Counted from the stretch's first letter, positions 36,830 to 49,400 are shown. The stretch is DNA of 64,000 bases from Bidens hawaiensis (GCA_021521415.1 JAIQDT010003792.1:180061-244060); one strand, 5' to 3'. Notes: generated by a model from the sequence alone, not told the origin. Numbers and translations are program-made.

Positions 36830-37884
36830 TCAATCTTTCATCCCGAACACCCTTTCCCGATATTCTCTCCACATATCTTCAAACGACATTTTCTTCTTCT
36901 TCTGTTTAGCTTTTAACCTGCCACGAGGATCCATCATCGCTTGTATCCTCACCTTTGAATCAGATTCAGTCTCCTCTGCATCCTTGTTAGAAGTAGCAGA
37001 GTATACAACATCATGTGTTACTTCAGGTGTAAAAGCCTCCTTCTTTACACCCTTCCTACGTTTCTTCATTGGCTGTTGTGACTCTACTTCTATATCACTC
37101 TTGATTTTGATAAATCTATTACAAACCCCGAACGGTTTGAAATATGCCATTTTATGATCTTCTTTCTCCCAATCTGTGTCACTTCCGTCATTTCTCCATT
37201 TATTGTCTGTCGGGGCAACATAATCTTCATCCTTTAAGTGCCCAATAAATCACGAAATTTAGGATTTTCGGCTCCAGACTTTTAACTATACGACACTAGT
37301 TTAGCATAAGAATTCCCCCTCATATGATCTAAGAACAAAATTTCTCCAGTCTTCTTAACTCCCGGAAATTTATCTTCAACAAACAGTTGTACAAACCTCA
37401 GGTTTTGCATACTTCCTAAAATTATTCTTCATTTTATCAAAAACCATCCTTGAGAAGTTGTTCTTTAAGTTTAAGCCCAACGCTGCTAACGTGCTCATCA
37501 GATAGTCAAGGATCTCGTCATATCCACCCTTTATGTGCCCCAAACAACGAACGATAATGTGTACAAGATACTTGTAGGGCCTGGATAATGTGGTCTTCAT
37601 GTAAGAGATGGTGTTTAGTACTCCTGATAGCCCATTCTCATCATACATCCCTACACCATACGTTCATCCAACATAGTCGGATCTGACTCTTCGTCACCAA
37701 ACTCCAACACATGTCGGATTAAAGCCTCAATAACAACTATATCCTTGCCTTGCACCTTCAACTTGATACGATCTTCTCCATCTTGTGCATTCTTCCGTAA
37801 ATCCTCGATAATCTGCTCGTGCGGATCACAGTATTCTGAAATAGCTTTGTAGATTCTGGATCTTTTCTGGAACGACATCATCAC
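36830..37884 (-). pseudogene. Extra ORF downstream of a SIRE-like copia pol, broken
   Basis: Three minus-strand pieces lie in order. 37884-37651 includes IKLKVQGKDIVVIEALIRHV. 37648-37376 includes MKTTLSRPYKYLVHIIVRCL and NFSRMVFDKMKNNF. A C-terminal piece, 37150-36830, is lysine-rich (KAKQKKKKMSFEDMW). Between the second and third, another frame gives EDKFPGVKKTGEILFLDHMR. I recall very similar uncharacterised proteins in Asteraceae genomes, usually downstream of SIRE-type copia pol genes; that is memory, not a search. The function is unknown and no membrane segment typical of an envelope protein is visible. At least one stop and two frameshifts break it. The copia RNase H end at 40250-40461, on the same strand upstream, fits this context. 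Confidence 0.55.
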
Positions 37885-40249
37885 TTTAAAATCCCATTGT
37901 CTGCTTCATTCAGATATGTCATGATGTTGTACTTTGGACCCGTATTGTTAGACCCTTTAACCATATGAAAACACAAACATTGTAAATTATTGTTAGAAAT
38001 TTTTTCAAAAATTTAACAAATTTGTAGAACATCTTTTGTCCATATAAGTCTTTTCATGTTTTCCCGTATATTAACTAAAGCGTGTAAGTCCTATTACCGT
38101 ATAAGCCATAGAAACATATAAGTCATAATAGCTGTATAAGTATTTACAATATGTAAGTTTAGTTACGTATATGATTTGATGGACTGTATATGTTTTAGCC
38201 ACGTATGAGTTTTTGACAATGTATATGTTTGGCTTTAAACTTGTACACCGTATAAGTTATATGACATATTCCGCGTACATGTTATGCGCCGTATCAGTCA
38301 TACAACTTACACGTCGTGTAATTTATATGTGCACTAACCAAGTCAAACTACCAATTTGCTCATTCCAACAGATATTGACCATCAAAAGCATGAATCAACA
38401 CCTAACAAGGCTGATTAAAACATTGAGTTAACCAATTTTGATGTTTGAACTTGATTTCTTTATCAATTTTCTGTTTAGGGTTTAACAGTTTAGATCTATC
38501 ATTTTTAGCCAATTTGAAATCCAATTATAATATGTATTAGATCGATACTAGTTCTTATATGAACTATTTACATGTTTCAAACAAAAACCCTTTGTTCTTA
38601 ATGTCCAATTAACTAAAAGATATTCGTCAGTCCTGTTCAAACAAAAATCAGTCAGTTAAGAACCAAGTTATACCTTGAATAACTAAAATGGTATGCAATC
38701 ACCAAGTTAACCAAAATCGAGCAACTTAACAGTAGGATTTTGAGTTCAAATTGCGGAGGGAAACAACGTATAACTTCAGCGTGTAAGTATGGGAAAATGA
38801 ACATATGTGGCATGGATGAATATATATAGGCAGACATATGCGCCGCATATGTACAAAATTTATATGGCGTATAAGTTTAATACTTATGCAGCGCATAAGC
38901 TATGCGTCGTATAAGTATTAAATTATACGTTGGAAAAATCCAATTTTAAAAAATTTTGAAAGACGAACATTCACGCCCATGTGTTTATTCAAGTCCAACT
39001 TAATGGCGTTGTTTAAAAAATTAGTAACATAAATTTGCCCATTTTTCTGAAAAATATACTGTATAACATGTTCAAGTTAATGACATTGAATATAGCAGTT
39101 CACATTTTAGCTTAAAAACTTGGTATGATTTTGAAACATAAGCTCGGTTCATCATTCCCAGCAGATCTTTTCCCAACAGATAGTATTCCAATCATCAAGA
39201 ATCGAAAATAACCCAGAAAAATAAACTCTTTTTGGTTTTAAAGAAAAACAGTAAAGACAGTAAATCAAATGAACTTCATGCTATTTACAAACATTTAAAG
39301 CAATTACATATTTTGGTGAGTTTGAGCAGGGAATCATATTGACCAAATTGCCCATCTGTCATAATTTTATATTCAGCTTTTATTATGACTGGTGTTATGT
39401 CAGTCATTGGTATTGTTGTCCACTTAAACCTTCAATATTTCAGAAATTTCAGTGATATGATTTAATTGGCTCAATTAAACATGAGTCATATGTGGATCCC
39501 ACCTATCAGACATAATTTGTATACCTTATATAGTTAGTTTTTCACATGCATACTTTTTCACTATTTTCTCAAATTGATTAGTTGTGACTACAAAGCAAAA
39601 CAACTCAGAAAGTTAAAATTTGTTATTAAGATTGGGCTTTCTACACGCAAATAAGGTTCCATTTTAAAGAAATAAAAAGATAAAATAAATTGTAGATGTA
39701 TAAAGCTTTAACAATCAGGTTGGATAATACCGTATTATCGCGCTGAAAAAGTCCAAAGCTGAATTTATTTACAAAATAAAATAAAAAGAACGCATGCACA
39801 CACAACAATCTTTTAGACTTTTATGGTTCTTAAAGCAAATATTAACTAAGCTTCAAGATGTTAATCCACTAGATTAGGCTGGTTTTATGTTTATATCACA
39901 TACACTTTCTTACTTGTTTGTTTAAAGACCTACCAACACACTGATATAGTTAAGCACTCAGCCTTTTTGCTTACTTTTTACTGGACTTGGGACCAGATAA
40001 TCAATGTACTATCATTTTCCCTTTTTACTTCAAAACTCATTTTGAGGAGCAACTTTTAATGTTTTTGACATTTTATCATATTTAAATGTTTTTGGATTAT
40101 TCAAATTCATAATATTTCTGGGTTTTCGCAAACTTTCTCCCCCGAAAATCAAAAACATATTTTTGGATTTTATAAAAGAAAATGTTTGATAAATATTCAC
40201 AAAAACAAAGTTTGACTCTGATAAAAGGTTAACTAGAAGTCAGAATCCA
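37885..40249. other. Non-coding spacer between copia RNase H remnant and extra ORF
   Basis: AT-rich, without a convincing frame. 38040-38340 repeats words such as GTATAAGT and ACGTATA. 38820-38935 holds nested palindromes such as CTTATGCAGCGCATAAG followed by TATGCGTCGTATAAG. The position fits the untranslated 3' part of a SIRE-like element. Confidence 0.4.
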
Positions 40250-40461
40250 TTATCTCGGGTTCCCTCTCATTCCCACACCCATTTTCTTAATACCATTAAG
40301 CTTTGGTAAGTATTGAAATCTATTTTTATCAAAAGATTTAGTAAAAATTTCGGCTTTTTGTTCATCGGTGTGAATTTTATCTACGGTGATCAATTTCTTC
40401 TCGTAACAATCACAAATGAAGTGATACCGTATTTCAATATGTTTCATTTTAGAGAGATTTA
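40250..40461 (-). pseudogene. Ty1/copia (SIRE-like) RNase H C-terminus
   Basis: The minus-strand frame reads LSKMKHIEIRYHFICDCYEK, then KIHTDEQKAEIFTKSFDK and FQYLPKLNGIK, the standard end of copia pol; the wording is closest to SIRE/Maximus-type elements. It is truncated at 40461 by an LTR that starts at 40462. A few codons follow the usual end before the stop at 40250. Confidence 0.8.
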
Positions 40462-41275
40462 TGTAAGACCCCGAAATCCGGGAGTCCACAAGTTGGAATA
40501 TCATACCGTAAAATTAAAAAAAATTGACAAGATTATTTAACCTCAAAATACATACAGCAGAAGTCTTTCAAACTCAAATTCCAAATAACCCAGGGTGATT
40601 CTAAATTGAATATAAACAAATGTAAAATAAATTGTTCCTTTATTTAATTCAAAACTCGAGTCTACGCAGCGAAACAATTTAAGTCTAGTTAAATAAATTG
40701 TATATCATAAAAATCACTCAGTATAAAATGTCATATTCTTTAACCAACATTTTACAAATAATGTCAAAAGTCATCTTTAAATGCCGGGTAGAAATGTCAT
40801 CTTTAAATACAGGGTAGCCTCGAGAACATCCAAGTGGTGATCAAAACATCCATCTAACGTGCAACCAATCTATCATGCATACAAAGACAGCTTAGGCTGA
40901 GTGAGTTCATGCTTTTAGAAATGAAATTTATTAGAAGTCGATCAATTAAATAACATCCGACTTTCGAATGTAATAAGATAAAATAATCATTCCTCAGTCA
41001 ACCACGTAACACGGGCCTCCTCACCTCAAGTCTCTTATCACGAAGTCAAGGACTCGAGTAATTTATCCTCTTGCTCCAAGGACAGTTAAACTGTTAGGGG
41101 ACTCCTCACCATAACCCACAAAAGCGGCATACGAAATTTTTATCCTCTATTTGACCCGGTCGCGGGTTAACAAAACATTCACATCAGTGGCCACACACAT
41201 AAAATTTAGCCAAACATCAACTAAATAAAATCATCAAGCATAAACAACAAATATATATATATATATATACATAAT
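40462..41275 (-). mobile_element. Diverged LTR related to family A
   Basis: Begins TGTAAGACCCCGAAATCCGG, clearly akin to the family-A start TGTAAGGCCCCGAACCCCGG. It also shares the box ACAGCTTAGGCTGAGTGAGTTC (40888-40910) in the same relative place. It inserted into the copia RNase H remnant. The right end is not clear; an (AT)n run at about 41251-41269 is followed by unrelated sequence. Confidence 0.55.
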
Positions 41276-43127
41276 AGTGGTAGTGCCCGCGCATTGCAGT
41301 GGAGGTACCGCATTTACTATACCATTCAGTATCTTTCATGATATAAAAAATCCAAAATAGTTGATTAAGACTTCTTTTGTAAATTCAACACGCCATACAA
41401 AATTCTCCAAATTTTTTAACATGTTCAACCGCCATACAGATTTAACCAAATCATCCAACAAACAAAAGCTTTTTAGACTTGAAATAATATGATTTAATTC
41501 ATAATAATGGAATAAATAATATTTTTTAACGCCTAAAACTTACAATAATATCATTGTGTAATACAAAAACACTCACATTGTATATGCAGCAAGCATCAAC
41601 AGTAACACAAGATCTAATTATGACTCATTTATTCATTTGGTAGTGAAGAATGGAGATGAAAAAATAAAAAACTAAAATAAAAACCTCAAAATGTAAAATC
41701 TCAACATCAAAGCCAAGTCAAAACTATAACCAAGTTGTCACACTTATAACTAAACAAAAACACTCAAATCTGAACAAAATTAATAGTCTTGGATTAAATA
41801 AAAGAACCCTAGAGCTAATAGCTCACTTCAGCACACAAATAACCCACCGGGTATGTTATTTCACTTTTGTTAATAACCATCTAGATTTTGAGCATTATGA
41901 ACTTAGTTTCAAATGATTTTTGGCATACCACTCCATCAAAATCATGTCTTATTCTAACCACCTCATTTCTTATATGAGATCGAGCCATTAATCCTATGTT
42001 TACCTGCATATTTTTGGATTAAAGAAACATAGGATAATAAAATTTAAAACTTTATGAAGGATCTTGAGCGAATCAGTCAGTTTTTTATGAAATAAAAACA
42101 ACTAAAAAGAAAGAGTAAGTTTAGCAAGAATACTATAAAAAAAGTCGGTTTTTTAAGCAATACTGCAACTTCCACATTGCTAAGGAGTCACAGGCCTCTT
42201 AGAAAGAGTCATTGTTACCATATTTTTATTGTGAAGTTGGGCATCCTAAAAGTGCAGCAGTAATTAGACATTCTGCCATCATTTTTTTATTGTGGAATTT
42301 GAGTATCATACAGTGTTAGAGCCACACATGATGTAAATGAAAGTAAAAAATAAAAGTGCACTAACCTCTGAACTCGATCACTAATGTCGATGTGATTGAG
42401 AGGATGTCTATGGGAACATGGGTACATGCTAGATCTATGGACAGCAGAAACTGACCTAATGACTTCATATAATTACGTAATGCAGCCAACGTACTACTTT
42501 GACGTCTAAAGTCAAGTACACTAACAACAAAATAAAACAACCATTGCACTACTTTGGCTTTTAAAGTAAAACACACCAACTACAAAATACAATGACCACG
42601 GTACCACTTAGTCAAACTCAAGAAACACAAAATAAAACAACCACATTGCTTTTGAATGCCTCTGCAGATGAAAGCAAAATGCAAAATCTGGCACGTTTCA
42701 AACGAACCTCCAATTCTTACAAACTTTATCTTACCTGGCCCGGTTCAGCACATACTAAACACAACCCATTTGAACCTAAACCTATTTTGTCATATTACCA
42801 ATCTAACTAACTTCTAACCTTGTTAAGTTGTTTTTCTGTCGGACCCGATTAGCACGGCCATAGCTTGTAAACCAGCTTACCAGCATGTAAGTTCCAATCA
42901 CCTACATAAATAATAACCATGATTTGTTATACCAAGAGCGATCACAAATTCACATAAAAGTCAACAACAAAAGTCAAACTTGTTAACCATTCGTACCTTG
43001 TAATTGCAATAATTATCCAACAAATATAACATGTGATGAAATAAGCATAAATGAACTGTTTCATGTGAACAGTTCTTTTATATTATTAACAAAATAAGCA
43101 TAAATGAACTGTTTCATGTGACCATAA
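41276..43127. other. AT-rich sequence without a recognised gene
   Basis: At 41285-41310 stands GTGCCCGCGCATTGCAGTGG, a GC-rich word in AT-rich surroundings, typical of a mobile-element edge, but no matching end is seen. A minus-strand frame at 42579-42361 (LAALRNYMKSLGQFLLSIDL and so on) has protein-like composition and might be an exon, but I do not recognise it. A 35-bp word (AATAAGCATAAATGAACTG and following) is repeated at about 43035 and 43092, and a relative lies at 44190. Confidence 0.4.
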
Positions 43128-43244
43128 GGCTGGTCGCTATGGGCGCCCTCATGGGCGATTTTGGGGCGCGATGGGCGCCTTACACCGCCACGGGGCGCGG
43201 TGGGTAGGGGGCGGAGAGGGGGAGCGCGGATGGGATGACCGGCG

Positions 43245-43281
<37 letters not shown>

Positions 43282-43475
43282 GCGCCTTCTCTCTCTCTTC
43301 CTGCTATACACACACATACATATATACATATGCATTTATATATATAATGGGGCACCTAAGGGGGCTTTAACCATAGCGGGGCGTTATGGAGAAGTGCTTC
43401 GAAGCCCCGGTACCTACGTGACGCTGACGTGGCACTGTGGAGGGGCTTCGATGCCCCTCACCATAGCATACAGTC
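43128..43475. mobile_element. PIF/Harbinger-type MITE (348 bp) with TAA target duplication
   Basis: The left end GGCTGGTCGCTATGG and the reverse complement of the right end GACTGTATGCTATGG match at 11 of 15 positions. TAA flanks it on both sides (43125-43127 and 43476-43478), the 3-bp duplication expected of PIF/Harbinger elements. The body is GC-rich, unlike its surroundings, and includes a (CT)n run at about 43248-43278. It has no transposase. Confidence 0.65.
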
Positions 43476-43478
43476 TAA

Positions 43479-44304
43479 AGAACCCAAATCTCCATTGTCG
43501 TCAGATTCATGTCCCATAAATGGACACTGTCAACCAATCACTCTTTCCCTTTAGAATCTTTATATCTTATATTTATTAAAATCATAACTAATAGTTTAAT
43601 AATCAAAAAGTTAATAAAAACCAACCTCAAACAATCCGTACAGGTGGGAAAAAGTAGGGTTCAAAAACTCTTCAACATGCCATCCGGGAAATGTCTCTGT
43701 TAGATACTCCGATATCGTCTTGGCTCACGCCTTCATAACGATCGTTTACAGTGGTCGAATGTGTAGTTATTCTAAGGTTTTGATCTATGGACATGTAAGA
43801 GGTTTTTCTGCTATTGATAGACCCGCTAGAATTTGAGAACAACGAGATGGATCCGATGAACTTTCGTAACACGAAGATGGTTTTGACAGCTTAACTCCAG
43901 CGAGAAGAAACCGACTGTGATATTGCGTGTGTTCATTCGCTCCATGAATTGAGATGGCACACGATTTTCAGAGAATCGCTCGGTCTTCTTTACAAAATAA
44001 AAGTGCTCTTTTTTCCTGTTTCAATCATATGATCGTTATCAGTTTAAATCGTTAGGCTCGCCTAGTCGTTTACCCCTAAGTGCAGTCAAAACAATCATTA
44101 ATGGCAAGCGATCTACAGCAGTGCAATTGTTCAATAGCTGAATCCTTAATGTCAATTGAATTACAACAGTTCATTTATATTGTTAACAAAATAAACATAA
44201 ATGAACTGATGAGGTGAACATGTTAATTTACAAATTTGAAGAAATCAAAGATAAAATATATTACTTGTAGAACTCATTGGTGGCTTCTGGTTCAAGTACC
44301 ATAT
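43479..44304. other. Sequence left of the Tat element; possible host gene pieces
   Basis: A minus-strand open frame at about 43872-43672 lacks a proper ATG at its start and is preceded by an in-frame stop. Its composition is protein-like (SSGSINSRKTSYMSIDQN) but I do not recognise it. A short minus-strand stretch at 44299-44262 reads VLEPEATNEFYK and is followed by GTAATA, as an exon end would be. These could be exons of a gene disrupted by the Tat insertion, but the support is weak. Confidence 0.3.
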
Positions 44305-45270
44305 TGAAGAAACACTAAGTGAACCCACGGGCAGATTATAGATAATCTGGGGGTTAAGTAATGTTTCCCACGAGGATGAGGTCCAGCAGAGAAGTTTGTT
44401 CTTCAGGAGACCTGCAAAACAGACACCGTAAGCTCGTCACTGAGAAGGGGGGGGTTCCTCCTTGTGACCACCCTCCGGCGTGAGAATCAGACTAGATTGC
44501 TCTGAATATAAGTGTATATTAAGAGATTGCTAGATAAGATTGAGATATCAGATGCTGTCCTTACCATTCCAAGGTGTTGGAGTATTTATAGCCGAAGGTA
44601 GGTTTCCTAGAAGGTACAGCCGGCTGAATAGTATTCTTGTTCCACCAACAGTGGACTACGCACAGGCCATGCTGGTTGGTGGATAGGCTACGGCCAACAG
44701 TAAAGGTCGGCTATACACTGTTCCTTTACTGCCGGCTACGCACTGTTCCACCAACTGTAGGCTGCGCACGTCCCATCGTAAGGGTTGGTGAGTAGGCAGC
44801 GGCTAATAGTGACAAACAGTACTAGAGGGTGCTCCTCCTCGTATTGTTGTCGGTGAGCTGTCACCCTGTGATTGGTTCATGGGCTGTTCTGGTCAAATTG
44901 TCTGTTCCGCCCATACCTTAGTAGGTATAGTACGAAAGATCTTCCAGAAGCATACGGACTGGCTCATTTAGGCGGGAGTATTCCTGCCTTGCTCATTCCT
45001 TCATGTGACTACTGAAGTGGCTAATACCTTGTGCGTGTAGCCTTGCTATTAGTGCGGGTAGCCTTCCCTGATGGCTTGTATCCGCAGCTGCGGGAACAGG
45101 CGGGGTACTTCACCATTGGGAGGCTTTCCCTGCGGGTACAGCTGGCGTACTGCGCGTAAGGTTCTCTGAGCATGGTGGGTCCTGCTGGAGCAGTTGGTCG
45201 TTGCGCAGACGTCCCTGTTCAAGGTGAGTCTTGCGGGTCCAACTGGGCTCTGCTGGGACCTACCTCTTCA
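44305..45270 (-). mobile_element. 3' LTR of the Tat-lineage Ty3/gypsy element (966 bp)
   Basis: TGAAGAAACACTAAG...CTACCTCTTCA, with TGAAGA/TCTTCA ends, almost identical to 55548-56512: about eight substitutions and one G-run length difference by eye. The flanking pentamers CATAT (44300-44304) and AATAG (56513-56517) do not form a convincing target duplication. Confidence 0.95.
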
Positions 45271-45282
45271 AGTCCCCCCAGT
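45271..45282 (-). other. Polypurine tract of the Tat element
   Basis: On the minus strand ACTGGGGGGACT directly precedes the 3' LTR, the expected position of the plus-strand primer for reverse transcription. Confidence 0.75.
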
Positions 45283-45665
45283 CCAATGTTCTTCTCATGA
45301 ATTATTAATAAGTGAGGTGAACTTTTGGACTTAGCAAGGGGTTTTGAAAAGGGTTTAGATCTTAGGTTTTCCGTGGTGATTCTCCCCGCGGTTTTCCTGA
45401 TGTCACGCAGAAATTCCCGACTTTTCTGCTTGATCTTAGGGTATGAAGCGGGTAGGTTTGTAACCTTCTCGCAAGTCAGGAACGTTGAGTCCCACTTGTG
45501 TGGATTCTCCATGGGGTTTTGATAGTTTTCAACATAGTGATCAATTATGCTAAAACCACCAATTCCATCTTGGAGTTTCAAACAATATAGTTCTCAACGT
45601 TCCCGTCATGCGGGGATGTTATTCCCGTTTCCGCAAGCATGGCCCAGAAGATCCTTCTTGGTTTG

Positions 45666-45943
45666 AATTCCCTGCATAGTGCTAAGTATGTGAAGGGTTT
45701 TTCCTTGACACTGTACCCGCACTCGTCTTACGGTTACTTTATTCCCAAGGTATTCCTGGTGCCAATTCCCTGCGGGTGCTAAGTATGTGAAGGGTTTTGC
45801 CTTGACACTGTACCCGCACCCGTCTTATGGTTACTTGGTTACCAAGGTATTCCTGGTGACAATTCCCTGCGGGTGCTAAGTATGTGAAGGGTTTTGCCTT
45901 GACACTGTACCCGCACCCGTCTTATGGTTACTTGGTTACCAAG
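45666..45943. repeat. Three tandem repeats of about 98 bp in the Tat 3' region
   Basis: Units begin AATTCCCTGC at 45666, 45764 and 45861. The second and third are nearly identical, the first more diverged, and the last is cut short by about 15 bp. They lie upstream of the antisense gene's promoter and downstream of pol in the element's own sense. Confidence 0.95.
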
Positions 45944-46121
45944 GTAAGGGGTATTTTCCCGCCTACTTTTGAATCTTTTTTTGAATTTTTTTGAAATTCG
46001 AAGAGATAAGAACAGTCCAAACCTCTGAAACGTCGTGCGACGGTTTCTTCTGACTGTGTCAGGACGTGCAGGAAGTTATGGTGACGTGACAGTACATGGT
46101 CATTCCACACGCTTTTTCAGG

Positions 46122-46287
46122 CACGTGGGCGCGAGTTTTCGGGCGCGTGGCCGCGAAATTAATGGTACGCGTCCTTTCAACAGCTGTTGCCAGCTTGCTT
46201 TTTGCCACGTGTCATAGTTTCATTGCACCTTCGATTTCTCTCTCCTCCGCATTAAATTCATCGCATTAATTGCGATTAGTATATAAA
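46122..46287 (+). promoter_or_regulatory. Promoter of the antisense gene: two G-boxes and a TATA box
   Basis: CACGTG cores at 46122-46127 and 46206-46211 (GCCACGTGTC) are followed by TATATAAAGG (TATAAA 46282-46287). A CT-rich leader of about 100 bases runs from there to the ATG at 46413. Spacing and order fit a plant RNA polymerase II promoter on the plus strand, independent of the element's LTR promoter, which acts on the minus strand. Confidence 0.65.
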
Positions 46288-46412
46288 GGGGGAGAGGGTT
46301 CTTTGTAATCCACACTTTCACTCTTCTCTTCATCTTAAGAACGATTTCCGGCGAATACTCATCTTTCAGTCGAGCATTCTCTTGAAATCGTTTTCTTCTT
46401 TCTTTTTGCAAG

Positions 46413-49400
46413 ATGTCGTCTCGTGATCTCGAATCTACAGCTGATGACAAGAGTACTGCTGGCGAGTGCCAGTGTGCTCTGCCTGGCGATCTGTATCAGT
46501 ACATCGTCAGGAAGTTCATGCTCGAGTCTCTCGAGCCTGAGTTTCCTGAACCCCACCAGACGGTGTATGATGCCCCCAGAGGCAAGATCGGGGTTTATGC
46601 TGCATTCTTTGTTTATGGGAATCTTAGGTTCCCATTGACAAAGTTTGTTTACCGTGTCCTCGAGAGGCACGGTGTGCACCTGACCGAGGTGCACCCGATG
46701 GCGATTGCCAAGATTCGGCACTTCGAGTGGGTGTGCCGGATTCTGGGCATTGAGCCCTATGTTGACCGCCTGATGACCTTCTACACTTGGAGGTGCATCC
46801 AGGGGTGGTACACGTTGATAACCGGATTAAGGGTTTGAAGATTTGCGCAACCGAGCGCAGTCTTCGCTCGTGGAAGCGAGAGTTCTTCTACATCTCCGCT
46901 CGCGCCATCCCCCTTGCCATGAAATTTAAGAACGGGCAAGCACTTCCCAGCCTTCACGCCTCCAACTACGAGGAGGCGGAATGGTTTTCGAAGATATCCC
47001 GAGTCCAATCTCTGGTTTACCGGTTTGCGGAGTCCGGGATGGTGATGCTGGGGATGAGCCGGGTGTGGAAGGATGCGGATGCGCATAAGATCCCAATCGT
47101 CCTTGAATACGGTTCGAACTCTGTTCCTTACGGTATGCTTTGTTTCTTTTTGTTGATTTAGAATCTCTTCTAACTTTTTTTTCCTGTTTATTTCAGAGGG
47201 GAACGACTTGCAGTCGCTCCTGAACCCGCGGGAGGCTGACGGTCCCGCTCGGATGGGTACTCGCGCTCTAGATGAGAACGAGTTGCCCATCCTAGAACAA
47301 ACGGCGGATCGGTTCGTGGAGGTCTATCCACTAGGCCACGAGATCCTTAGCGCCAGGCGGCCAGGTAAGGCGCTATTCGACCCTCGACCCCTCAATGTTG
47401 AAACCTCTGCTGGAATTCCTTTAATCGTATGTTCTGATGAGGAATCCGCAGATGGTCCTCCGTTGGTGCGGAAGAAGAAGGCTGCCGGCGGGAAGGGGAA
47501 GGAGAAGGTGGCCTCCACTGCCGATCCGGCGCCTCGGTCTGATTCGGAGACCGAGAGCGAAGAGGTGGCGGGGAATCCCGGTGGTGATAAGACCACCGCT
47601 CCGGAGGCTGCGACTGTCACCTCCGGAGAGCCCAAGAAGACGACGGTGAGCGGCGCAAAGAGGCCGGCTCCATCGGGTTCGTCCCCGCCTCTCCGTACCT
47701 TTAGGCTCAAGAAAACCCGTAAGTACAAACTTCCTTTATCTTTTAACTTCATAGTATTCCATCATTAATACTTATCTTCTTTACGCAGGCGTGGATGTTG
47801 ACGCATTCCAGGGTGGAGCGCAGAGGAGTACCTCTCCGCCAATGACGGTAGGCTTGGTCAGCCTACCTGAGGCGACGACCCAGGCGCCTGCGCCTGCTTC
47901 CGCTGGTTCAGTTGCTCACTCCTTTGAGCCGACTGTTCCAGCTGTGATGACGTCACCGCCGGCTGTGAGTGCTATTTTTACAGCATCTTTCACCGAGCCG
48001 GCGGTTACTATTGCTGCGGATTCCGCAGCGGCGACCGCGGCGGCCGCTACCATGCCTCCTCCGTCATCGGCAACGACGGCCGATCCTTCAGGTATGCATG
48101 GGGCGTATCGCCAACCTCTGCCACCTTCCCATCTGCCTGACCTCTTGGATGGATTTCCCTTGGGTTCAGGTGATGGGTTCGGCGGCTATCGGCCTGTTAT
48201 TGACCCTACAGGTGCGTAGGGTTCTTTTGGCCTATTTTATATTTTTCAATCATCTTTTCCTAACTGCTCTTTGTTTTTTGCAGTGTCGGATTCCAATGAA
48301 GTGTATGTTCCACGATGGAACATTCGCCGATGAACAACCCTTCGCACCCCTGTGGAGTGCGTGGAGTGGGCTCGTCACGCTGCTCCTAGTGGTGCGTTGG
48401 GGGAAGCCATGGCTAGCTACCAGGAGGGTAGGCTAAGCAATGAGCTTCGGGTTCTCCTGGCCCGGATGCAGGCGCGCGTCGAGCTGCTTTGTCGTGAAAA
48501 CGACAAGTTAAAAGCAGCTCGCATTCAGGAAGTAGCTCAGGCGCGGGCTGTCCGGGAGGAGAATAGGAGGCTCTCCGCCGCGGCTGCGGAGAAGGAGAAG
48601 GCGTTCAAGGCCCTTGAAGTTGAGGTTCAGGCCCGTCTCGAGGCTCGCTCCAAGGCTGCCCAAGCTGTTAATGAACAGCTTCGGCTGGCTAAGGAGACTG
48701 CTAGGAACGCAACTGAAAGGGCCACCAAGGCTGAAGCTGTTGCCGAGCCTCTACGCGTGGAGAATGAAGAGCTTAAAGCCAAATTAGAGGCTCTCCAGCA
48801 GGCTCATGATGCCTTGGCGATGGAGGACGCGAAGAAGCTCCAAGAGATCCTGGACCAGAGGGGCGTGCTTGACCACACTGAGCGGAAGCTAAAGGGCGTC
48901 GAAGAGGCTGCTGCACAGGAAGTGTTGCTTGCCAACCTTAATAAAAGTGAAGCCGAACGCGCCTGTACCCAAGCTCAAGCCGCCCTCCAAGAAGCTCTGG
49001 TTGCCAAGGAATGGCTTCTTCGAGAAGCGTTGTCTCGGGTAAGCTTTTCATGTCTTTACGCTTTCCTTTGTAAATAGAAAAGGTTCTGATACTTGTATTT
49101 TTTTTTTCTTTGTAGGTTGTGCATTGGGTCTTTTCAGAGACATCTTATGACGATGCTATGAGCGCAGCCCTCAACGCTTCTCATGAGGATGGGGAAAAGG
49201 CCGGTTTCCTGCTTGGTCTAGGGTTCGTTGAGAAAGGCATCCCGCCTTCCAACTTCCCTTTGTATGATGTGGATACTGAAGCTATTTACGACCAAGCAGT
49301 GAACCAGTATGCCGCCTTCCCGCATCCGGTGGTGGAGAAGGTGAACGAAGTCGCTGCTGCTGATGATGGGCTAGCTATTCTTAAAGCTTTCCTTGAACCA

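Noticed and set aside
41281..41310. GTGCCCGCGCATTGC word as a Helitron end
   Set aside because: No stable hairpin with CTRR and T beside it in either orientation; left unassigned.
43235..43519. 94-codon ORF with a long Ser-Leu run
   Set aside because: The run is translation of the (CT)n tract in the MITE.
46790..46838. Explaining the frame change near 46815 by an intron
   Set aside because: No GT-AG pair of usable length is present there; a one-base loss joins the two frames at a conserved WYT...NRIKG stretch.
46781..47752. Minus-strand ORFs of 140-170 codons opposite the antisense gene
   Set aside because: The plus strand has the TATA box, splice sites and domain similarity; the minus frames cross exon-intron boundaries with no such support.
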